Below, piece by piece: positions 35,488-44,833 of a DNA stretch of 64,000 nt (its first letter is position 1; each line of letters starts with the position of its first letter). The stretch is from Elizabethkingia miricola (GTDB lineage Bacteria; Bacteroidota; Bacteroidia; Flavobacteriales; Weeksellaceae): contig NZ_LSGQ01000026.1 of the NCBI RefSeq assembly GCF_001675285.1, forward strand, positions 1-64,000, read 5' to 3'. The notes under the pieces are model-generated. The model did no database searches, was not told the DNA's origin, and saw only the letters and a program-made list of their open reading frames with translations. Both the position numbers and the translations under genes were made by a program.

Positions 35488-36114
35488 TTAAAACTGATAA
35501 CCCAAACCAAGAAGAAGCATGCTAGGTCTGTTATCATAGTTTATAGCTTTACCGCTTGTTTTATTGATGAATTTACGTTCATCTCTGGAAAATGAACCTT
35601 CATATCGGGCGTTTACAATGATTTTAGAGATTTTTACATTAGCCCCGAATTGGTATCCTACGGATAATTTTCCGGATCCGTCTACCTCAAAATTTCCGGA
35701 CTCTTTATTGTTTGACAGGTTAGTAGATAATACAGGCCCTGCGAAAATACTTACAGGTCCAATAATGTCAATGCCTGCCAGAATCGGAATATCGATCCTC
35801 TGGCTCTTTGCTGAAATTTCAAAAACGTCACGGTTATCATAATCTACGTAAGTGACTTTACTTTTGAAATTTGTATAGTAAATCTCTGGCATTAAGAATA
35901 TTGGAGTAGCAGGCAGCTTGAATCTTGTAGAAAGTCCAATATTAAAACCGGCTACATCTTTTGGATTGGTAAAGGCATTTTTTGCTGTAGTACCGATGGC
36001 GTTCCAATTGGAAGATGAGGTGTTGAATAAGGCATTAACTCTTACTCCAATGCTTACCTGAGCCTGGGCTGCCATTCCTAAACATATCATTAACGGGATA
36101 AAAATTTTTCTCAT
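35488..36114 (-). CDS. Outer-membrane beta-barrel protein (porin family)
   Basis: A 208-residue exported protein with signal peptide cleaved near AQA-QV (about residue 19). The rest alternates short amphipathic strands with Gly/Asn turns and ends in LLLGLGYQF, a typical outer-membrane barrel C-terminus with terminal Phe. It matches the general Bacteroidota PorT/OmpW-like class of small barrels. Function is unknown. It is a single gene. Confidence 0.82.
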   Translation of the reverse strand: MRKIFIPLMICLGMAAQAQVSIGVRVNALFNTSSSNWNAIGTTAKNAFTNPKDVAGFNIGLSTRFKLPATPIFLMPEIYYTNFKSKVTYVDYDNRDVFEISAKSQRIDIPILAGIDIIGPVSIFAGPVLSTNLSNNKESGNFEVDGSGKLSVGYQFGANVKISKIIVNARYEGSFSRDERKFINKTSGKAINYDNRPSMLLLGLGYQF

Positions 36115-36483
36115 AACTATAACTGATTTATTACTTTAAATGCGAGAATTTATTTCCAACTGCAGAAAATCTGTTGATTGTGCTGCTAAAAGCTAAATCT
36201 GTTTTTCAGATTGTAAATTTTAAGATAAAATTTTCGGATGATTCTGAATTGGAAATCAGTGCGTAAGCATACAAATATTGTTCCTAAATGGCCTGAAATA
36301 GCCTGTTTGTAATAAAAATTAATAATAGTTATAAATTACAGAGGTGTGAACTTTATATTTTTTGGATACTAAAAAATAATATTATGCAGTACTTCTGTGT
36401 CTCAATGAAATGCAAAAAGTGTGACCGGAATTTCATGAAGATTATATTTTACTTTGTATATCACAATACATATCGCAAATAGT
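36115..36483. other. Intergenic region between divergent genes
   Basis: About 370 nt between the barrel gene and an acetyltransferase gene. I found no ORF, stable hairpin or clear promoter box. Confidence 0.4.
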
Positions 36484-36918
36484 ATGGATACAGTTATGGA
36501 TTATAAAGTAGAATCAGGATACGAGAATATGGATATTAATGCTGTTCATGATTTTTTGAGTAATAAGAGTTACTGGGCAAGTGGTATTTCTTTGGAAGCT
36601 GTAAAAAAATCTTTAAAATATTCTTATTGTTCAGGTGTTTTTTATGGTAGTGTTCAGGTTGGTTTTGGAAGGCTCATTACTGATTATACTACTTTCGCTT
36701 ATTTAGCGGATGTTTATATACTGGAAAATCATAGAGGTAAAGGACTTTCCAAAAGGCTTATGGAACACATGATGAATTTAGAATGGACCGATAATTTAAG
36801 AAGAATTTTATTGGCAACTTTGGATGCGCATGATTTGTATCGGCAATTTGGATTTAATCCCCCTGTAAAACCTGAATCATTTATGGAAATTAACAGACCG
36901 GGAATATACAAGGGGTAA
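36484..36918 (+). CDS. GNAT family N-acetyltransferase
   Basis: A 144-residue acyltransferase. The central VYILENHRGKGLSKRLMEHM contains the acetyl-CoA pyrophosphate motif RGKGLSK near residue 88, and the C-terminal DAHDLYRQFGFNPP matches the usual YxxxGF element. It resembles the small YjdJ/ElaA-like GNATs. The substrate is unknown. ATG 36484 is preferred; the frame is open to a TTG at 36454. Confidence 0.85.
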   Translation: MDTVMDYKVESGYENMDINAVHDFLSNKSYWASGISLEAVKKSLKYSYCSGVFYGSVQVGFGRLITDYTTFAYLADVYILENHRGKGLSKRLMEHMMNLEWTDNLRRILLATLDAHDLYRQFGFNPPVKPESFMEINRPGIYKG

Positions 36919-36994
36919 ATCTTTTTGTGAAAGACTGGTGTTTATATGCTGTGAATTACTCTTTTAGAGTAATGCTTTGCAATATTTTTCATAA

Positions 36995-37906
36995 TTAAAA
37001 CAAGATTTTCCATAATGGTTTTCTTTTAAAAAGGTGTCTGGATTCCTGTAGGTATTCGTCCATGATACGTGGTTTTCTTAAAATTAAGTTTGTAACAGTA
37101 TCGCTCTCAGGTTCCGGAACCTTAATCGCTAAGTCATCGAGTTCTACGATATGTGAGGCCAGCCATTCCGGTAGCTTTGCTTTCTTTGTTAGCTGACTAA
37201 ACAGCTCATCTTGTGTAATATCTACATATTCTATTTTGTGGCCGGTTACATAAGAAAGCTTTTCTGCCATTTCTATATTTGTAATGGCTTGCGGGCCTGC
37301 CAAAATAACTGAATGTTGTTTTACCTCTTCTGTTGTTAGTAAATAATTGACTGCTGCTGCAGCTACATCACGGCAGTCAATGTAATTTCTTTTGGCATTA
37401 CCTAAAGCCCCGTAAATCTTACCAAAATACTGAATAGTAAACGTGTTTCGCTCCCAATTCTGCATAAATGAATGAGGCCTCAGGCAGCAGAATTCATCTG
37501 TGTTTTTTATAAGATAATTATCTATTGTATTGTGCCACTGACTGACTTTTACAACGGCTGATGGCTGAATTACAGGAGCGGAAAGTTTAACAATTCTTTT
37601 TACACCGCTTTGTCTGGCAGCATTGATTATATTAATTTCATGTTCAATCTGATCCGGAGACGTAGCCGTGAGCAGAAACAGAGCATCGGCCCCGGAACAT
37701 GCTTCTTTCAGTTGTTTTATAGAATTAAGACTGGCACTTACGTAGGTTATATTTGATGATGAGATTATAGGTACAGGATAAGGGCGCTCAGGATTCCTAA
37801 GAACTCCCCGTACAATACAGTCGTGGTGTTTCAGTTGCTGCATTACTTCTCTTCCGACGGTTCCTGTACAGCCAAAAACAACGATAACCGGTTTAATTTT
37901 TTTCAT
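36995..37906 (-). CDS. NmrA-like NAD(P)-binding protein
   Basis: A 303-residue atypical short-chain dehydrogenase. The Rossmann motif VFGCTGTVGREVM near residue 10 fits NmrA/HSCARG-type proteins, which can act as redox sensors or oxidoreductases. The middle YxxxK catalytic signature is not obvious. It is the last gene of a leftward cluster with a small membrane protein, a DUF6268 outer-membrane protein and an AraC regulator. Its start overlaps the previous gene's end by 14 nt. Confidence 0.85.
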   Translation of the reverse strand: MKKIKPVIVVFGCTGTVGREVMQQLKHHDCIVRGVLRNPERPYPVPIISSSNITYVSASLNSIKQLKEACSGADALFLLTATSPDQIEHEINIINAARQSGVKRIVKLSAPVIQPSAVVKVSQWHNTIDNYLIKNTDEFCCLRPHSFMQNWERNTFTIQYFGKIYGALGNAKRNYIDCRDVAAAAVNYLLTTEEVKQHSVILAGPQAITNIEMAEKLSYVTGHKIEYVDITQDELFSQLTKKAKLPEWLASHIVELDDLAIKVPEPESDTVTNLILRKPRIMDEYLQESRHLFKRKPLWKILF

Positions 37907-38300
37907 ATCTATAGTCTTTTATTTGTTGGCGAACTGTTATGATCAATGCGCCCAGAAAAGCTGAAAAAGTGATATTGAATCGCTCTGACGGGAAATTGGT
38001 TACAAAGGTGAAAACTAACCCCAAGGCCATCATTAATAGTATAATTAATAAAGATCTTATCGATTTATTTCGTACTAAAATTCGCTTCATACTTAGCTGC
38101 CAAAGTATAATGAAGCTTAATATTGTTGATATCAAAGATGATAAACCTATCGTGCTGTAGCTTGCTGCCATCAGTTCTGTTTTCTGAAGGAAGTAGCCCG
38201 ATAGAAAAGACATCAGGGCCGGAAATATATAAGAAGGCAGTGCTGCAGCAATCATAGATTGCAGACTGAAATCTGATGAGACATTGTTTTTCTCTTTCAT
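37893..38300 (-). CDS. Small four-helix membrane protein
   Basis: About 135 residues with four hydrophobic helices (near residues 19-36, 46-68, 80-100 and 104-122 of this form) and a basic C-terminus. It recalls small membrane proteins of the DUF4149/DoxX size class, but I do not recognise it. The start at 38300 (MKEKNNVSS) avoids overlap; an in-frame ATG at 38336 would overlap the DUF6268 gene by 17 nt and is possible. The 14-nt overlap with the NmrA-like gene indicates co-translation. Confidence 0.7.
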   Translation of the reverse strand: MKEKNNVSSDFSLQSMIAAALPSYIFPALMSFLSGYFLQKTELMAASYSTIGLSSLISTILSFIILWQLSMKRILVRNKSIRSLLIILLMMALGLVFTFVTNFPSERFNITFSAFLGALIITVRQQIKDYRYEKN

Positions 38301-38319
38301 TATGTAATTATTCAACTGA

Positions 38320-39306
38320 TTATTTATTTTTGCCAATACGATAGGTGAGGGTTACCTTTCCGTAAGCCATGTTGGAAACAGAGAAATTGTTTACTGTTTT
38401 CTGGTTTTTATCAAACAGCTCATAGCTGTTAAAGAGTCCTGCACCTCCCTGTACCTGTAACCATATTCCGCCTGCGATACGCTGATTCACCTGCAAGCCC
38501 CCATGGATCGTAGAAAACTGGGCATAATCGGCTTCCTTACCATTGTAGCCACGATAGCTTTTTAGTTTAAACCTTGTCCAGTCTATTGAACCGGCGAGAC
38601 CTATCTGAGTATTCGGACTTACATTATAGAGTACATTTAGCCTTGGCCAGTAAAACTGAGCAAGCCACTTATTATTTGTACTTCTATAGTCAATTGATAT
38701 TCCAGGAGTAATTAATGTTTCACCAAAAGAATGGAGAGCATGTACGCCAATGCCGATTTCGAAATTTGATTCGGGACCAAATTTCTTTGAAACACCGAGA
38801 ATTCCGTCGAGAACCAGATTGTCGAAAGATACGGACTTTTCTCCTGCAAGTGCAGGCATAGCAATTGCCAGAACGGACCATTTTTCTGAAATAGGATGCC
38901 GGATAATTATTGTTGGTTTTATTTCCTGAATTCTTTTCAGGCGGTTAGGATCCTCTATGCTATTGTTGTCATAATTAAAATCCATCTGCCGGTAATTCAG
39001 ATTACCCAAAATGCTTGTCTTTCCTATTCTAACGGGAGGAATCGGTATCCATGCGTCATAGGTGTTCAGTCGGAATTTATTCTCCTTATCCGGACTTTCG
39101 GTTGGTAAGTCTTTAAATGTTGCTTTAGTATGACTGGTGACAGATATGCCACCTATATCCTGAATAAGCTGGGCATGGATTTTACCTGAAAAGAAGACTG
39201 AAAATAAAGCCGCTAAATAGAGTTGTGACGACTTGGATAGTACTTTGCGTATGCCATAAAAAAGAGATTTATGACTTTCATTTTTGAAAATTATTAATGT
39301 TTTCAT
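38320..39306 (-). CDS. DUF6268 family outer-membrane protein
   Basis: A 328-residue exported protein. Signal-like segment around residues 28-46 ends KIHAQ; the long basic N-terminus before it suggests the true start might be a later codon. The mature part has many amphipathic strands, and the family features include RIGKTSILGNLNYRQMDF, the HPISEKWSVLAIAMPALAG segment and a terminal strand VTLTYRIGKN. Probably a transmembrane barrel of unknown function. It lies directly downstream of an AraC regulator on the same strand. Confidence 0.78.
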   Translation of the reverse strand: MKTLIIFKNESHKSLFYGIRKVLSKSSQLYLAALFSVFFSGKIHAQLIQDIGGISVTSHTKATFKDLPTESPDKENKFRLNTYDAWIPIPPVRIGKTSILGNLNYRQMDFNYDNNSIEDPNRLKRIQEIKPTIIIRHPISEKWSVLAIAMPALAGEKSVSFDNLVLDGILGVSKKFGPESNFEIGIGVHALHSFGETLITPGISIDYRSTNNKWLAQFYWPRLNVLYNVSPNTQIGLAGSIDWTRFKLKSYRGYNGKEADYAQFSTIHGGLQVNQRIAGGIWLQVQGGAGLFNSYELFDKNQKTVNNFSVSNMAYGKVTLTYRIGKNK

Positions 39307-39372
39307 TTTCTTTGTATTTAACGGTACAAAGATGATCTGAAAACAAAGGCGGCTTTAAAACTAAATCACGTT

Positions 39373-40263
39373 TTACTCGGACAAATCTTGCATAAAGTTT
39401 GTCCGGTATTCAGATGGAGTTACTCCGGTTATCTTTTTAAAGAGACGCCCAAAGTAGCTTGGGTCACCATAATTAAGTTCAAAAGCAATTTCTGAAATAC
39501 TTTTAGTAAGATCCTGTAAGAGCAATTGGCTTTGCAGGATATTTACTTTATTGATCCATTCTTTTGGTCCCTCACCAATAGTTTCCTTTATACACCTGTG
39601 AAGGTAGTTTTCAGAAACAGATAATGCATCGGCATAAAAAAGAACTGATTTATGTTCCAGATAATTTTTATAAACCAGTTCTTTAAAATTGAAAGTGATT
39701 TCGGCACTTCGGTTCATGTTTTTATTGAGCTCCTTAGCGGATGTAAAGATTTTCTGAAGACCCGCCTGAAAAAGAGAATAGCAAATACCGAGGTTTGGAT
39801 CTGGTTGATAAATTTCGGTAGTTAATAATTCGAATAAAGAGTTGAGCCATATACTGCTTTCCTTCGGCAGGTGAATAACCACATTCGCAGAGAAAAGCTT
39901 AATCAATTCCTGTTTGGACAAGAGTTGGTTTAGTGTCTGATCTTCGAATAAGATCATGTGGCCGGCAGCATCAGGACTTACCTCTACCAGAGAAGTCACG
40001 TTGCCCTGCCGTACAAATAAGATTTCATCCTCTTTTATGGGAACAAGATTAGCGTCCACCTGCTGTTTTGCATTTCCTTTGGTAATATGCACGATGAAAT
40101 TGAATTCGGGTCTGTGCAGTGGCGTGGGAACTTTAATGAAACCTGATGTTTTGGCTATATCATGTACCTGAATAGGAGTTTTTAAAATTGCAAAGTCAGA
40201 GGATATCTCAGGCATATACTGCCCTCTGAAATCTGTAGGAGTTATTCTCTTTATTTTAGCCAT
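39373..40263 (-). CDS. AraC family transcriptional regulator
   Basis: A 296-residue regulator with an N-terminal cupin-like sensing domain (about 30-150; the FIVHITKGNAKQQVD strand pair) and a C-terminal double helix-turn-helix (about 195-290). HTH signs are SVSENYLHRCIKETIGEGPKEW and SISEIAFELNYGDPSYFGRLFKKITGVTPSEYR. It probably controls the DUF6268/membrane/NmrA cluster downstream. The inducer is unknown. A near-leaderless promoter precedes it. Confidence 0.92.
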   Translation of the reverse strand: MAKIKRITPTDFRGQYMPEISSDFAILKTPIQVHDIAKTSGFIKVPTPLHRPEFNFIVHITKGNAKQQVDANLVPIKEDEILFVRQGNVTSLVEVSPDAAGHMILFEDQTLNQLLSKQELIKLFSANVVIHLPKESSIWLNSLFELLTTEIYQPDPNLGICYSLFQAGLQKIFTSAKELNKNMNRSAEITFNFKELVYKNYLEHKSVLFYADALSVSENYLHRCIKETIGEGPKEWINKVNILQSQLLLQDLTKSISEIAFELNYGDPSYFGRLFKKITGVTPSEYRTNFMQDLSE

Positions 40264-40267
40264 AGCA

Positions 40268-40275
40268 CAAAGTTA
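40268..40275 (-). promoter_or_regulatory. -7 promoter box of the AraC gene
   Basis: TAACTTTG on the minus strand, exact TAnnTTTG match, 4 nt before the start codon; a near-leaderless message is predicted. Confidence 0.6.
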
Positions 40276-40338
40276 ACAGAATACTATGGATGCTTTGTGA
40301 AAAAGTTTTTGTTAAGATTTTTTATTAAATTTCGTATG

Positions 40339-41394
40339 TTATTGATTCTTTTTAAAAAGCCCCGCCATTAAGTTTGAACCAATAGAGCCCTCTGCTAATT
40401 GCAGATAATTGCGCTTACTTTGGTCTTTTTCAATTTTTATAGTTCCTGTAGTTTGTACGTTTTTCATTTCCAGAAAATCTGTTGCAGTTGCATCACTGTC
40501 ACTTAATGGACCACTTCCATATCCTGCCAGTTTGTTATAGTCAGTAAAAATACAGTCTGTAGCTTTATATTGGTTTTTACTTCCTTTTTCTCTTACCCAT
40601 ACTGTACTGGTGCTTGCGATGATGTTGTGATGAAAATCGAACTGATCTCCATTGGTGGCCTGTGTCGTCCAGACGCCACAGAAATAACCACCATATACCA
40701 ATGAATAACGCATAGCACTCCGGCTACCGGTTCCGCCATTATTTTTCCAGAAAACAACAGGGATTTTACAGTTAAAGAAGACGCAATGATCGATTACCAG
40801 TCCATAACCATTGGCTATAACTCCTACATGCAGTGGCAATACATCGATATTTCCGGCAAACAGGCATTGTGTTATGAGCAGATCGTCCAGGTTTTTTCCT
40901 TCCCGCCAGACAGGATAAGAACGACGCAGGTTTGCACCATCTATATAAGAGTAATCCGGACTGCCGGTAAAGCGTAAGCCTTCAATGGTAACATGGCTTA
41001 CCTCTGGCTGTATGCCTTTCGCTTCTTCTCCACCCACACCCGGTTCAAGTAGAATAGCAGTTACTACGACCGGCATTTTTTGAGGAGTCCAATCGGTATC
41101 GTCAGGCATAATATCTGCACGAATAGTAAGGCGGTTTTTCAGGGTATACTTGTCATTGTTGAATACAATAGTTTGAGTTAATAAGTGTATCCCTTCTGAA
41201 AGAAAGATTGTAGTTGCTTCCGGTTTTTTGTTTGAGTTTACACGTTTTGCTGCCTCCATAATGGTTTTTAAAGGCTGTTCCTTTGTTCCAGAATTAATGT
41301 CATTACCAGTCTTGGGATTAACATATAATTGTTCTGCCTGTACCAAGAGTATGCTCATTACAAACAATAGAAAACTAAATGCATATTTTTTCAT
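40339..41394 (-). CDS. Secreted right-handed beta-helix protein (DUF1565/pectate-lyase-like)
   Basis: A 351-residue exported protein with signal peptide ending near VQA-EQ (about residue 21). The mature start LYVNPKTGNDINSGTKEQPLKTIMEA is the DUF1565/parallel beta-helix N-cap. Later turns such as VTIEGLRFTGSPDYSYI, LLITQCLFAGNIDVLPL and LVIDHCVFFNCKIPVVFWKNNG are typical coils. It probably binds or cleaves a polysaccharide; no catalytic Asp/Lys/Arg set can be assigned by eye. Start ATG 41394 (MKKYAFSF) is preferred over the frame from 41445, which would run through the promoter. The gene is directly downstream of an AraC regulator. Confidence 0.83.
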   Translation of the reverse strand: MKKYAFSFLLFVMSILLVQAEQLYVNPKTGNDINSGTKEQPLKTIMEAAKRVNSNKKPEATTIFLSEGIHLLTQTIVFNNDKYTLKNRLTIRADIMPDDTDWTPQKMPVVVTAILLEPGVGGEEAKGIQPEVSHVTIEGLRFTGSPDYSYIDGANLRRSYPVWREGKNLDDLLITQCLFAGNIDVLPLHVGVIANGYGLVIDHCVFFNCKIPVVFWKNNGGTGSRSAMRYSLVYGGYFCGVWTTQATNGDQFDFHHNIIASTSTVWVREKGSKNQYKATDCIFTDYNKLAGYGSGPLSDSDATATDFLEMKNVQTTGTIKIEKDQSKRNYLQLAEGSIGSNLMAGLFKKNQ

Positions 41395-41408
41395 ATTCCT
41401 TTTTTTTG

Positions 41409-41467
41409 TAAAATTAGGAACAGTCTTAGTTTGGAAAAAGGTCATTTTACCTTTAAAAAGGTCATTT
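41409..41467 (-). promoter_or_regulatory. Promoter and tandem AraC-type operator of the beta-helix gene
   Basis: On the minus strand a TAATTTTA -7-like box (41409-41416) precedes the gene. Just upstream two identical 13-bp direct repeats, AAATGACCTTTTT, occupy 41455-41467 and 41435-41447, offset by 20 bp (about two helical turns) and reaching to the -33 region. This is the classic geometry of AraC-type activator half-sites. The outer repeat touches the last codons of the AraC gene. Confidence 0.6.
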
Positions 41468-42332
41468 ATATTTTCTTTCGGTATTGTTGTGGGGTAATAC
41501 CTGTGAATTTTTTGAAAAAACGATTAAAGTTAGATGGATCTGAAAATCCAAATTCATAGGCAATTTCTTTTGCAGATTTGTTTTGATAAAGCTGTTTCTT
41601 TATTTCTGACATCAGCTTGTAATGGATCATTTGCTGGGCTGATAATCCGCTAAACTGTCTGCAGATTTTATTCAGAAATCCTGTGCTTATATTGAGGGCT
41701 TTTGAATAAGCATCAACACTTCGGTCATCTACAAATTTCTTCTCCAGTAAAGACCGGAATCTGTAAAAATCTGAATGAATATAGGTGTCCCTCTGAACAT
41801 TATGAATACAGGCGTAATATCGATTGAGAATTACAAGTAGCTGATATAAAAGTGATCTGATCAAATGATTGCTGTCATTCTGAAGCAGGCCAAATTCCTG
41901 CTCTATTCCATGTACCAGTTCCAGACATTTTTCAAATGATTCTTCTGATATCCGGATTGCAGTGGGATGTGAATATTGATGAAAGTATTGAAACCGGTAC
42001 AGAAATAATTCGTCTGAGAAAAAGAGATGAAGAAAGTCTTTGTCAAAGAATAGAGTATAGCCCTTAACTTTTTCTTCAATTTCCCAGCAGCGTACCTGTC
42101 CGGGGCTTGTAAAGATAATAGTTTGCGGAGCGATCAATATTTTATTTTCATCCAATGTGAAAGTTCCGCTTCCTTCTTCGATAAAAATTACTTCGTAAAA
42201 ACTAAGTTGGTGTAGCGTATTATCTAAAACATAATTATTCAAGGTCTCAATACGTCCGATATCTAACAGTAACTCCAGGCCATACTTGCATGGGAGAAAA
42301 TGATAAGTTTTAATTTTTGTCATCGAAGCCAT
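41466..42332 (-). CDS. AraC family transcriptional regulator
   Basis: A 288-residue regulator with a cupin-like N-terminal domain (about 30-110; LSFYEVIFIEEGSGTFTLDENK) and a C-terminal AraC HTH (about 190-288) ending in AKEIAYEFGFSDPSNFNRFFKKFTGITPQQYRKK. It is the likely activator of the beta-helix gene immediately downstream, whose promoter has two AraC-style direct repeats. Confidence 0.93.
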   Translation of the reverse strand: MASMTKIKTYHFLPCKYGLELLLDIGRIETLNNYVLDNTLHQLSFYEVIFIEEGSGTFTLDENKILIAPQTIIFTSPGQVRCWEIEEKVKGYTLFFDKDFLHLFFSDELFLYRFQYFHQYSHPTAIRISEESFEKCLELVHGIEQEFGLLQNDSNHLIRSLLYQLLVILNRYYACIHNVQRDTYIHSDFYRFRSLLEKKFVDDRSVDAYSKALNISTGFLNKICRQFSGLSAQQMIHYKLMSEIKKQLYQNKSAKEIAYEFGFSDPSNFNRFFKKFTGITPQQYRKKI

Positions 42333-42839
42333 TTCTGTTTATTATCTCTTTTCGCTCTTAAAGATGAGTTAAAAATACAAATTTCCATTGCTTGTATCAT
42401 CGAGGAATCGGTGAATTAAAAATATAAAATCAGGAAGAATTTCTGGCATATATTAATCTTTCAAAGTTGATTGTTGGTATAGATGTAACACAAAGTCAGC
42501 AGTATATATTATGCAATAGAATATTTAATCTGTAAAAAACTACCGGATCCTTTTGTAATTAAACTTTGATATATTTTTAAATTTAAAAATATTTGGTAAA
42601 AATTCTACATAAATGTAGTATTATGTGTAATTTTATTCCTTCGTTCCTGAAATATATTTATTGAGTGTAAAAACATCAAAATATAGAGTAGAGGTGCTAT
42701 TGTGAAGCTGGTGGAATTCCTCCTCGGAAAAAGTTTTAGACAGACTGCTTTAGGATAATGTGAAAACTATTGCAACATATAAAACAAGAACGAGTGCTGT
42801 AATGTTTGCTTCTGCATAAATTAATAAAAGATAAAATGT
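42333..42839. other. Intergenic region without a recognised gene
   Basis: About 500 nt of AT-rich DNA between divergent genes. I found no convincing ORF, RNA or repeat. It marks the left edge of a markedly AT-rich stretch running to tRNA-Arg. Confidence 0.45.
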
Positions 42840-43199
42840 ATGAATTATAAACTTGAACTTAATACACAAGGATCAGGTTCTAGTCTTGTTTTTAACAATA
42901 TTGTATTTGATTCGTTCAAAGTTAATATTGTTGAGAGACATATTGGGTCAGCGCGTTCTGAATTGAAATTTCACCATGTGTTATTTAAAGTCAGAACATT
43001 GGATAATGCTATTATTAAAACTAAAAATGGCAATAATCGAATTATGATAAAAGGGGATGAACTCGAGACGTATCAAAGATTAGTGAAAGCATTGGGTTCA
43101 TATGAATATAGAAACAAGCTGATTAACAGAAAAGCGGTTGACGAAGATTATGTTCACTTTATTTTGAGCCTGGTTATTTCCAATTATACACTCAACTAA
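42840..43199 (+). CDS. Hypothetical protein
   Basis: A 119-residue protein without signal peptide or membrane helix, predicted beta-rich in the first 70 residues and helical at the end. I do not recognise it. A good terminator 80 nt after the stop supports a real transcript. Confidence 0.55.
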   Translation: MNYKLELNTQGSGSSLVFNNIVFDSFKVNIVERHIGSARSELKFHHVLFKVRTLDNAIIKTKNGNNRIMIKGDELETYQRLVKALGSYEYRNKLINRKAVDEDYVHFILSLVISNYTLN

Positions 43200-43278
43200 T
43201 ACTTTTCGGATAAATTTCCATATTCAATTAATTTTACTGAGAATGTGATGCTTCGGGTATCGTTCTCTTATGTTTTTT

Positions 43279-43316
43279 TAAGTTCTCAATCTGAGAACTT
43301 AAAATTTTTTGTTTTT
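43279..43316 (+). terminator. Terminator after the 119-residue protein gene
   Basis: Stem TAAGTTCTCA / TGAGAACTTA with a 3-nt loop, followed by TTTTTTGTTTTTTT. The surrounding 43200-43526 holds no further feature that I can support. Confidence 0.8.
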
Positions 43317-43526
43317 TTAATATCAATTTAGGAGGTGCTTGGTTCATAGTGGAGTATGCATAGAGATAATCATTACGGGGTATTGATAGATTTGTCTATA
43401 TTCCAGAAAAGGGAATAGTTGGCAGCTCTTATAATTTTTATTTTAGAAGCTAATACAATACTGTTGAAAAGCAACCACCATAATAGTATTTAAGATGTAA
43501 TACTCATATAGAGTCTGATTAGAATT

Positions 43527-44348
43527 TTATTTTAAATATTTAAATACATTTTCAATTTTATATTTTGGGCTTCTTCTCAAAAAATCCATAAAGAATGCTG
43601 TATGGGTTCCTCCCATTAAGATGAATATTTTATCATTTTTATTTATTGGAATTTGATTTAGATTTGAAAACATAACTAAATTTCTATGGTAAAATTTGCC
43701 AGCTTCATCAGCGCCTTCAGCATTTCCTTTGCTTGAAATATAAGTTAATAGATCTGCATTCATATTAATTAAACTCTCTAAATATTGGGGATGATTATTT
43801 AATTTGAATAAATCATAAAATGGTATTCCTTTTTCTGGATTTTTATTTTCGTTTTCATCACTCAATTTCCAATACTTACTTATAGTTGTTTTATCTATAC
43901 TGTTTTTTACACTTATGTTATAATTATAACTTTCTTTAAAATCAATTCCATATATTTTTTTAGCACCACTTAATCGTCCTACTTCATATGCTAAAAGCTC
44001 ACGTTCATCGGGATTTTTAAATTTTTTATTTGGATTTTGAAGATAGTCTGAATATGAAGATTGTCGTATACTGTCATATTTTGGTAAACTTTCTATAACA
44101 ATTATTGTTGGCTTAAATTCTGCTAATAATTTTGCAAGTTTTTTTATTTCAATCTGATTTTTTTTGTCATTTTCATCAAACTCTGTAGAGTTCGCATCAG
44201 AAGTCTCTCCCATATGAAAAGTAGCTACATTCAAAACAGGTATTGCATCATCAAATTTTGTTTTGTAAATATTTGTTTTCTCATATGATTCCTTTTGAGC
44301 ATATAAATTCAGATTCAGTAAAATAAATAAAATAAAAATTGATCTCAT
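43527..44348 (-). CDS. DUF5694 domain exported protein
   Basis: A 273-residue protein with a signal peptide (MRSIFILFILLNLNLYA-Q, about 17 residues). Family-like segments are VLNVATFHMGETSDAN near residue 38, KPTIIVIESLPKYDSI near 80, and the C-terminal IFILMGGTHTAFFMDFLRRSPKYKI. The combination of an N-terminal FHMG, a central E and a C-terminal GxxH recalls TraB/ChaN-like folds, so a hydrolase or metal-binding role is possible, but function is not known. Confidence 0.8.
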   Translation of the reverse strand: MRSIFILFILLNLNLYAQKESYEKTNIYKTKFDDAIPVLNVATFHMGETSDANSTEFDENDKKNQIEIKKLAKLLAEFKPTIIVIESLPKYDSIRQSSYSDYLQNPNKKFKNPDERELLAYEVGRLSGAKKIYGIDFKESYNYNISVKNSIDKTTISKYWKLSDENENKNPEKGIPFYDLFKLNNHPQYLESLINMNADLLTYISSKGNAEGADEAGKFYHRNLVMFSNLNQIPINKNDKIFILMGGTHTAFFMDFLRRSPKYKIENVFKYLK

Positions 44349-44803
44349 ATTTAGATTTTAGTATAATTATAAGTTTATAAAGGAAGGATTTTTCTTTATT
44401 ATATTCTTTTCAATAATATATACTAATATATAAATTATTATCAAAAAGGTTCTGAAAATATTATATTTTTAAACAAAAAATCACATTAAATATATTGAGG
44501 GCCTACTTAAAGATGTATACTTATCAGAGATGGTTAGAATGGGGGGGATTTTATAATCGAATAACTCTATTTAAAACAAGTAACTGAAATTTTGTTATAT
44601 CAATCTTCTTTGTAGCTATCTATATAGTTGTTAAAATGGCTAAAATTATATATTCTGAGTATTTTAATAAAAATTATTTAACATAGGTATTGTGGTGTAT
44701 AATATTTTATATTACAATTTCTTACGCTATTTTTCTAATTAAAATATTCGGTAATTGTAACAGATAATGGCTGATAATCTAATGGAATTGCGGTTTCCCG
44801 TAG
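44349..44803. other. AT-rich intergenic region
   Basis: About 450 nt, strongly A/T, no ORF and no clear repeat. It separates divergent genes, and the promoter of the DUF6705 gene is at its right end. Confidence 0.45.
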
Positions 44804-44833
44804 TTGGAGATAATGTATTTTATTATATATTTG
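44804..44833 (+). promoter_or_regulatory. Promoter of the DUF6705 gene (TTG / TATATTTG)
   Basis: TTG at 44804-44806 and TATATTTG at 44826-44833 with a 19-nt spacer: a textbook Bacteroidota promoter. It sets the start at 44860 and argues against the longer in-frame extension to 44767. Confidence 0.72.
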
